35,000 bases of DNA from positions 1 to 35,000 of the forward strand of contig LUCW03001729.1 in assembly GCA_001586965.3 (NCBI GenBank). The letters are read 5' to 3'. The position numbers and the translations under genes were made by a program. The notes beneath the pieces were generated by a model. It was not told the DNA's origin and did not search any database. It saw only the letters and a list, made by a program, of their open reading frames with translations. This stretch comes from Sphaeroforma sirkka. Lineage: Eukaryota; Opisthokonta; Ichthyosporea; Ichthyophonida. Positions within the stretch are counted from its first letter, which is position 1; every line of letters starts with the position of its first letter. Shown here piece after piece: positions 16,089 to 35,000 of this stretch.

Positions 16089-18893
16089 ATGCCTGATAGA
16101 AAGGTTAGCTGCGACGCTTACAAACCGATTGGAGCCCAGACAGCTCTCACCCAGTCAGCGTACATTGCATACACTGCCGCAATGAGACAGAATGAATTTC
16201 GAGCATACGCAGCTGTCAAAACAAACGACGTGATCAGAATACGGCGTTCGAGTAGTGGCCTTACAAGTACTTTATTGGCCAAATTAGACAAAGGCAATGA
16301 GCAACTCAAAGAACCTTCCACTCGGCACGATTGCAATTACACATCTCATGCGAATAGTAAATTGGAAGACAGACAAGCACATGATGATTGCGAGCTCGTT
16401 TCACCCACATTAACTTTCGAGGCGAGCAAGGTACCAGTCGCTCAAGTTTCTAATATTCACAAAAAATACATTTTCAAACGTGCGCACGCACCTGAACGTA
16501 GGCTGTCATCCCCGGTGACCCCACAAAAGAGTGCGGCGTGGCCTGATGAGAGTGAAGAATCGTCTCAACGTGCCATCTTACTTTGTGGCAGAAGTAGAGC
16601 GAATTCTCTGGACATACTAGATAGCTTCCCGAGAGAAAACTCTTATCTTGAGAATGGCGACAATGTAGGCACGACGATGGTTAAAAATCGAAAGATTATA
16701 AATGGAATGGAACGAACACTTTGCACGTATGGTGAATCTGCTTCTTCTACGGGAAGAAAACCATTGCATCGCCGAGCCAGTGAGTCGTGTATGTCAAGGT
16801 CGGCAAAGAAATCGAACGGGCTAGATCCGACAATTGAAGATTATTACTTACGAGTAGACAGCCCCGGGGATGAGAATTATCAAGTACAACGACAACCTAT
16901 TACAATGTCTCAGTATGTGCAACAGCATACGAACGAAACATGCTCGGATGTGAGCATGTTTTCAACTGGCAATTCTGCCGATGATCAATTCGATACGACA
17001 ACACAAACATACACCACTAGCCAGATTCAGAAGTGTAACAGCCACCCATTCTTCGGACAGAGTAGATCACGAAAACCATTGATGAGACATGGACAGGAAA
17101 AAATTGTAAATGATCGCCAATCGTCACAAACATCATTTGTTCCCATGACTATTCACAGTCCTACTGCGGGCCGCAGTTGGCCCGTTCAACCCAGAATGCC
17201 CACAAGTACTGAACCTCGAAAAACTTCAATAAGACGCGCGAGCACATACTGTCCGCGCAGAAATAATGACAATGGATCGTCGGGATATGGTGGAAATGAA
17301 CCGACGGATATGTACCACTCTGCATCAGGGATGTACCAAAGTACGCCATTTGCAGCCAATACAAAAAAGAATGGGCTTCAAAGAAACATTTTGCGCAGAC
17401 AAGCAAGCGACACGACGGCTCTCAGGGCGAAGACTGCAAGGATGCGGCTTGCTGTATCGCCATCTACCGGTCAATCTTGCCAAAATCCTTCAGACGAAAC
17501 TCGATCATTGGATACAGTGGATAGACGCTGGGAGGACCCACCTGTTTGTCCTTTTGGTGACGGCGGGAGCAACCAATTATGTAAGCGGGGAGCTAGCGAG
17601 TCGGATAAAAGATTTGATGATTCTATGGAAGGGTTTTTGCCCAAGAGTATGAACATGTTAAAACGGTTTGCAAGACGGGCAAGCTCTACAAGTGGCTTGA
17701 AGCAAGCATCAATTAAAACTTTCGTCAGCGCTAAAGGCCTGATGCGTATGACATCCAAAGCTGAGCACAATAGTAGTATCGTACCAAACCAGACGGGAGA
17801 AATGGAGGAAGACACTCCCGCTGACGTACCTTCGATGATTTTCATGCCGACTCCAGAAGAAGACGACGAAAAAATTGCGCGAGAAACAGATGTGCGACAA
17901 TTGAGAAGGCGTTTGAGTGAGCGCAACATACGCAGACACTCGTTAAGAGTTGACAATGCAAGGGCGAAGATACAGTTCAGAACTGAGGAGGAGAAAGGTG
18001 GCACATCAGAGCTTGCCGACAAATCTGACGAAATTGCACCTGAATTAATTTGTGTGCATGTGGCGGATGAAAAATCCGATGGCAGAACAACTAAGAAGGT
18101 GTACTACCAGCGTGCGAGGACTCCCGATTTCGAGCGCTTTGAGGACGGAGGGGCCCCCGCCCTTGCGGTGGAGCTGGAGAGGGCGGTGGAGACTGACGAT
18201 GCCGGGGTTGTGCGAAAGTCGTTCGATGATGCTACACGTCAGCATGTTTGCAGCCGATCGAAAAGTTGTGAAGGAATGCTTAACCAGAGCTCTGTAAGCG
18301 TTCTGGACGGGAATAGTGGCGAAATAATAAGCGCATCTGCAATTATCCATAAGGGTCGTATACAAAGGCTCCAAATGCTCAACTCACAGACAAGCCACAG
18401 TACAAGAATGCCCCAGCATAGTGATCGTGAGTGCCCAATACCCAGGGCCCGCGGAGCTTCGTGCAGGGTGCCTTTCTTATCATCATCAATTGGTGAGGAA
18501 ACGAGGAATAGTCCCTTGCATGCAAGTCTGAGTTCAAATACTTCGACTCAGATGGCAAAAAAATTATCTAGTCAGTTAAGTAAGCATTCATCGACGACTA
18601 CAGAAACGTGTGGCAGTATGTATAAGATGCATGGTACATCAAGTAATAGGAGTCAAGCGCCCACCGACAGCGTTTTCTGTGAACCCCTATATAATGGTCA
18701 CTCATTAGTTGGGGGTGAGTTTATGCGTGATGCATGCGAACAAAGAATCTCAAACGATTCTAAGGTCCCCAGATCTCCCTACCGGATTGCTGTACCAAAA
18801 CCTCTGGAAGTCAACACTATACGGCCATTGACACGTCGATCGAGCGTGCCTGATATTCGGCACGCTGCAAGAGGCCAGGCCGTGGTTGCATAG
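16089..18893 (+). CDS. Uncharacterised 934-residue Ser/Arg-rich protein with RRxS motifs
   Basis: This is one uninterrupted frame of 934 codons with no intron needed. The protein is basic, rich in Ser, Thr and Arg, and looks mostly disordered. No catalytic domain, signal peptide or membrane segment is visible. Its clear feature is repeated Arg-Arg-x-Ser sites: RRSSSG, RRLSSP, RRASES, RRASTYC, RRQASD, RRASST, RRRLSER, RRHSLR and RRSSVPD. These match the consensus for PKA/AKT-class kinases, and several could bind 14-3-3 when phosphorylated. A role as a phosphorylated scaffold or cytoskeletal regulator is inference only. The start is the first ATG of the frame. Poly(A) signal is at 18940. Codon use and openness indicate a real gene; I do not recognise the family. 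Confidence 0.75.
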   Translation: MPDRKVSCDAYKPIGAQTALTQSAYIAYTAAMRQNEFRAYAAVKTNDVIRIRRSSSGLTSTLLAKLDKGNEQLKEPSTRHDCNYTSHANSKLEDRQAHDDCELVSPTLTFEASKVPVAQVSNIHKKYIFKRAHAPERRLSSPVTPQKSAAWPDESEESSQRAILLCGRSRANSLDILDSFPRENSYLENGDNVGTTMVKNRKIINGMERTLCTYGESASSTGRKPLHRRASESCMSRSAKKSNGLDPTIEDYYLRVDSPGDENYQVQRQPITMSQYVQQHTNETCSDVSMFSTGNSADDQFDTTTQTYTTSQIQKCNSHPFFGQSRSRKPLMRHGQEKIVNDRQSSQTSFVPMTIHSPTAGRSWPVQPRMPTSTEPRKTSIRRASTYCPRRNNDNGSSGYGGNEPTDMYHSASGMYQSTPFAANTKKNGLQRNILRRQASDTTALRAKTARMRLAVSPSTGQSCQNPSDETRSLDTVDRRWEDPPVCPFGDGGSNQLCKRGASESDKRFDDSMEGFLPKSMNMLKRFARRASSTSGLKQASIKTFVSAKGLMRMTSKAEHNSSIVPNQTGEMEEDTPADVPSMIFMPTPEEDDEKIARETDVRQLRRRLSERNIRRHSLRVDNARAKIQFRTEEEKGGTSELADKSDEIAPELICVHVADEKSDGRTTKKVYYQRARTPDFERFEDGGAPALAVELERAVETDDAGVVRKSFDDATRQHVCSRSKSCEGMLNQSSVSVLDGNSGEIISASAIIHKGRIQRLQMLNSQTSHSTRMPQHSDRECPIPRARGASCRVPFLSSSIGEETRNSPLHASLSSNTSTQMAKKLSSQLSKHSSTTTETCGSMYKMHGTSSNRSQAPTDSVFCEPLYNGHSLVGGEFMRDACEQRISNDSKVPRSPYRIAVPKPLEVNTIRPLTRRSSVPDIRHAARGQAVVA

Positions 18894-18939
18894 TAGGTAA
18901 ATTTGGGAGCCCAGCAAACCGATCAATACAGGTGGATCC

Positions 18940-18945
18940 AATAAA
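18940..18945 (+). terminator. Candidate poly(A) signal AATAAA
   Basis: AATAAA 47 bp after the stop of the 934-residue gene, in the 459-bp gap to the convergent gene on the minus strand. Nothing else is seen in 18946-19347. Confidence 0.55.
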
Positions 18946-19347
18946 AAACGTATTGGGAGTTTATTGAAATCCCCGCGTATATCTAAGAACGCACTGTTGC
19001 GATTTGAATGCCCATTTTGGGGTGCACAGTGGCGGATGTCTATATTGTTTTCAATTCCATATCCAATTTCTTCTTTGATCGGAATCAAATGTACGTGCTT
19101 TATTTTTAGTACGCTGGGCAACACTGTCGACGTGAAAAATATATTTGGGTCTGTGGTTTTAGGTTTGCGGCAAGCTATCAGCAAGAGGCTGTGGTCTCTC
19201 AGCGATGCATCATATATAGTGTGACAAATAGACAACGATGTATCAAATATTATGTGAAAAATATAGAAGTTGTCGATTTATATCACGATAAATCATTGAG
19301 ATGATCAAATATAGAGAGAGCTCTCATTGTCGACATGTGGGCCGGGC

Positions 19348-19352
19348 TTTAT

Positions 19353-19353
<1 letters not shown>
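19348..19353 (-). terminator. Poly(A) signal overlapping the stop codon
   Basis: The minus strand reads TAAATAAAG: the AATAAA begins with the last base of the TAA stop. If used, the 3' UTR would be only about 10-30 nt long. Confidence 0.5.
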
Positions 19354-31833
<12,480 letters not shown>

Positions 31834-32660
31834 GATCCAAGGATTCGAGTGCTAAAATACTAACACTACTTTGTAGACCGTCCCATCGCTACTTCGTACG
31901 GAATACAAAGGTAGGTTATTCATAGAGCAATCGTTTCGTTTTCTCTCTTTATGAAAACATGAACTCACCTCACCAGTAGATGTTTCTAAAATACATAGGT
32001 TTCATGCCGAAGTCAGTACTCAGACCTTCCTGGCTTGTGTGGCTGTGCTTGGTTCACCAATCACTATTTCGAACGCTTTGCCTCAGATTTCAAGATTTGG
32101 GTTTGGCGGGTCTTTGAACTTTTCAGAGCTTATAGAATAAGAATTCAACTCAAAAAAAACAAATTTTCAACCAATTATTTAATAGATTATTATTTGTTGT
32201 AGTCAGTATAAATTACTTTTCATCCCTATATATTAAACTCCAGAACTTCAGGGCGCTTTAAATCAATAACCATTGAATATCAAGATTATGCGCTAATTTT
32301 ATTGATCAAAATAACTGCCGGCTTTTAGGTGACCCAATTTGTTTAATAAAAAAAAGACTTTATAATACGCACCGGCGCACAGCCCCTACGGGCTACACCT
32401 CTAATAATACAATTCTCCTTCACAGAAAAGCTTTTATTATTCTCTCTCGTGTAGTCTCCAGATTGGCACCATCGGCGTCATCATGTATGTATGTATACAC
32501 TAAAATATTCATATAAACAGTTGGTGTTTATTATTATGAATGATAGTTATCTCGTCCGTGCCACTTCTAGTAGCTATACGACGCACAGTGTCTAGATCAT
32601 TCGCATTACCGCATTAAATAGAGTTCAATTAGAGTACTTACGGGTCATATACACATCAGA
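31834..32660. promoter_or_regulatory. Shared intergenic region of two divergent genes
   Basis: 827 bp separate the start codons of the 2671-residue gene (-) and UPF2 (+). It is AT-rich in the middle (32150-32380), with a small hairpin AGCCC-CTAC-GGGCT at about 32382-32395 and no coding sequence. Promoters and 5' UTRs of both genes must lie here, unless one has an upstream non-coding exon. No core promoter motif is convincing. Confidence 0.5.
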
Positions 32661-33497
32661 ATGGGTAGGAGACCAGCTGGGGCTGTCGGCGGCTCCAGCG
32701 GCACCCAAAATACTGCGCCAAAGAAAAGAGGTACAAAACTAGATAGTAACAGTAAACTCACGGCAGATAAACGAACTACCACAAACACACCTGGGAATGC
32801 AAATAAAGCTAAAGCCTCGCGAGCAGAGGGTGCTGACGAGCATGGAGATACTATGAAAGGCGATGGTAGTGTCAAACCGGCCGAGAAGGATCGTGGGAAC
32901 GGAGAGAAGGCTGGGCGTAGTGTATCACCCGCACTTGTAAGTAAGGAATCAGGAGGTGGTAGTAGGGATACCACTACAGCCACAGCCACGCAGAGCTCTA
33001 CTTCCGCGAAGTCAGGCAATAGTGCTAAGAATGAGAATGGGAATGAGCTTGAGTCCAAAGGGAGTGTGGGCAATGATGAGGCGGGCGCGCACACGGATAG
33101 CAATGAAGCTGCCGAACAAGGCCACGACTTGGCGCTGCGAGAAGAACAGCATAAAGAGGCCATAGAACGGCATACAAAGTTAGTAGAACTTAGGGAGAAA
33201 CACCTGAATGCGGCGGAAAACAGGCCCAACGCGAGTGTCATCAGTAAACTGGATTCAAGTCTGAAGAAGAACACAGCCTTCGTTAGAAAGTTAAAGCTGA
33301 TTACAGAGGAGAGTAGGGCTGCACTGATTAAGGAGTTTGAAGGGTTGAATCTGAGCAAGTATGTGAGTGAATGTGTGAGTAGTATCTGCGAGGGTAAGCT
33401 CAAGAACAACGACATGGCGGCGGTGGTGGAGCTGTGCGGACTGTTTCACTGCCGGTATGCAGATTTCAGTGACCTCATGGGAGAGAAGCTATGCAAG
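32661..33497 (+). CDS. UPF2: UPF2 exon 1
   Basis: ATG to donor AAG|GTGTGT (phase 0). Reading through the donor meets a stop three codons later (33507-33509), supporting splicing here. The N-terminal half has low-complexity Thr/Ser/Gly runs; the MIF4G-1 start occupies the last third. Confidence 0.85.
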
Positions 33498-34793
33498 GTG
33501 TGTGTATAAATTGTATATACGTGTGTGCTTGCGTGATGAATATAGTGCAAGTAGTTGTATGTGACAGCTTGTGAAACTCAATTATTCTGCGCGGATCGAA
33601 GATGGATGTTTGATGTACTGTATTTATTTACCCGTATTGCCCTGTTAGTACGTGCCTACGAGCATCAGTTTCGCACAGGTGTGTGTCGATTCACCTTCGC
33701 TGGGTTTCTAACGTAGCCAGTTCTCCAATGGTGCGACATAGCAACAAGGATACCCTCGATCTAGCGAAAGGGTTTCGCTCCTGCTATTGTGAAATTGTCA
33801 CATAGGGGCTCCTGTGCTGAGTGTGCTTTACTGATTGTGTGCGCGGGTGTGCTCGTTTGATCGCCTATTTTTGAGTGGGTTGTCGACCTAGCTACACGTT
33901 GTATTGAGGTTCATGCTCACTATAACTATGAAAATTCACAAATTTCGACGCCATTTGCGTTGCTATGGCAAATCATGTTCCCGTTATATCGTGTAAGTAT
34001 CTTAAATGCATGTGTGTCGACAGTCGATCATGTGCGCAAATCCATCTGCCCACTATTCCCTGCTCTTTCGTATATATGGCATTTCATACATGCGTATTGA
34101 GAAGAAAATATGTACCGCAACGTATTTCCATCAACAGGCGCTCGGCGATCCAGCAGGCGCACTGGCCGGCGCAGAATCAGTCACAGCCGTAGCCGTACGT
34201 TATCGTTCAATGCTCAGACTGTTCGGCGAGTTAATCATCAACGGTATGTGCACGTTAGACTGCGGCCATGCACTCAACTGTAGCCAATGAATTTGTCTGT
34301 AGGATCTGTGCTGCGCGCCTATGTATATTCGTGCATAAGGTTTTTTGTAGGTGTTCGTAGCTGTGATAAATATATTACGTCTCAAAGCCGAACGGTAGGC
34401 AGCACGTATTCACAAAAGATATATAGAAATCATACTTCACTCCTTGCAAGACTTACAAAATGGTCTTTCCGTTTTGTTACGTCTGCATTGACGGTTGGTT
34501 TTTGGACTTACAATACAAGTCGCACAAAATGCACGGCACATAGTGGTCCTAACTACACGGGAATGTGTTCTGTCTGAACCTAATCGCCGCATGGAGTCGC
34601 ACACTCCTCCTCACTGACCATCTCGATTGGACGTAACAACGTCTGTGCAGGTGTGCTCAACAACACGGGCGATTTCTTAAACTGCTTCAAGGACATAGTG
34701 GTGGCTGACAAGGAGAAACACCAGCTGCTTACGGTTATAGTGTCGTTTATAAGACACGCGGGAGAAGAGATGGTCGGCATTGTGACGAGGCAT
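32661..34793 (+). CDS. UPF2: UPF2, regulator of nonsense transcripts 2 (5' exons; continues past window)
   Basis: Exons 32661-33497, 34138-34243 and 34651-34793 join in frame (279 codons, then 106 and 143 nt). Residues 1-150 are Ser/Thr/Lys/Gly-rich and disordered. Residues about 155-279 and the next exons form the first MIF4G (HEAT-like) domain: a charged helix (REEQHKEAIERHTKLVELRE), KKNTAFVRKLK, FEGLNLSKYVSECVSSICEG, CGLFHCRYADF, RYRSMLRLFGELIING and VIVSFIRHAGEEM. This succession is the UPF2 signature. UPF2 bridges UPF1 and UPF3 on exon-junction complexes and activates UPF1 in nonsense-mediated decay. The second and third MIF4G and the UPF1-binding tail lie beyond the window. The start is the first ATG of the frame. 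Confidence 0.85.
34138..34243 (+). CDS. UPF2: UPF2 exon 2
   Basis: The acceptor is TTTCCATCAACAG and the donor is G|GTATGT (phase 1). It encodes an Ala/Gly-rich loop and RYRSMLRLFGELIIN, a MIF4G-1 helix. The 640-bp intron before it shows nothing recognisable. Confidence 0.8.
34651..34793 (+). CDS. UPF2: UPF2 exon 3
   Basis: The acceptor is ACGTCTGTGCAG, and junction codon G|GT gives Gly. It encodes GVLNNTGDFLNCFKDIVVAD and HQLLTVIVSFIRHAGEEMVG. The donor is most likely CAT|GTATAC at 34794, ending phase 0; a GC donor AG|GCATGT at 34790 is also possible. Sequence from 34794 to 35000 looks like intron. Confidence 0.75.
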
Positions 34794-35000
34794 GTATACT
34801 TTATTTTCATGTAAAAAAAAAGCCTATCTAAATACAAATGCCTGTAGCGCGCTGATATCGTTCCTCTATGCGCTCACATGCAAGCACTTCAATAACTATA
34901 TATCTTCACGATCGGTTCTTGTTTATCTGCTGGCTGGGGTGTCTGAGAAGGCTGTTATCTAATCAGACTATATTTAGTGTGTGTGTGCGCAAAAAAAAAA

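Noticed and set aside
32645-33415. 256-codon open frame on the minus strand
   Set aside because: Antisense to UPF2 exon 1; Ser/Leu/Phe-rich shadow, while the plus strand has recognisable MIF4G sequence.

Overview
This is eukaryotic nuclear DNA. The host genes are split by spliceosomal introns of about 390-1340 bp (mostly GTATGN donors and pyrimidine-rich CAG acceptors). A gene for the nonsense-mediated decay factor UPF2 enters at the right edge, and the left third is filled by chromovirus-type (Ty3/gypsy) LTR retrotransposons. Intron density, long low-complexity host proteins and chromoviruses would fit a unicellular holozoan such as an ichthyosporean, or another intron-rich protist or early fungus. 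That placement is a weak inference.

Layout, 1-14.1 kb: a retrotransposon cluster. A partial LTR (1-373) is followed by a first, heavily frameshifted internal region (gag, protease, RT, RNase H, Dam-methyltransferase-like domain, integrase; 374-6114). A full-length-looking LTR follows (6115-6694), then a second, clearly different internal region with the same order plus a chromodomain (6695-10848). Next come two related minisatellites (10887-11460 and 11726-11898), a row of three hairpins (12032-12186) and an approximately 370-bp inverted repeat. The inverted repeat carries gag-like remnants and flanks a scrambled set of LTR pieces (12218-14082). The most notable retroelement feature is a Dam-like adenine-methyltransferase domain (NPPW in one copy, NPPC in the other) between RNase H and integrase. 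DIRS elements are known to have the order RT-RNase H-methyltransferase; here it sits in integrase-bearing elements.

14.1-16.1 kb is AT-rich and without a recognisable gene, apart from a 179-bp tandem duplication. 16089-18893 (+) is an uninterrupted 934-residue gene for a disordered, basic, Ser-rich protein with repeated RRxS motifs. Tail-to-tail with it, 31833-19353 (-) is a nine-exon gene whose exons join without breaking frame into a predicted 2671-residue protein that I do not recognise. Its introns hold long AT, CA and 15-bp repeats and one possible alternative exon with a premature stop. Head-to-head with it, 32661 to beyond the window (+) is the start of UPF2 (three exons visible).

The host genes are open and splice cleanly. 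The retroelements are broken in almost every gene, so they are unlikely to move by themselves, although the near-identity of their LTRs suggests recent insertion or recombination.
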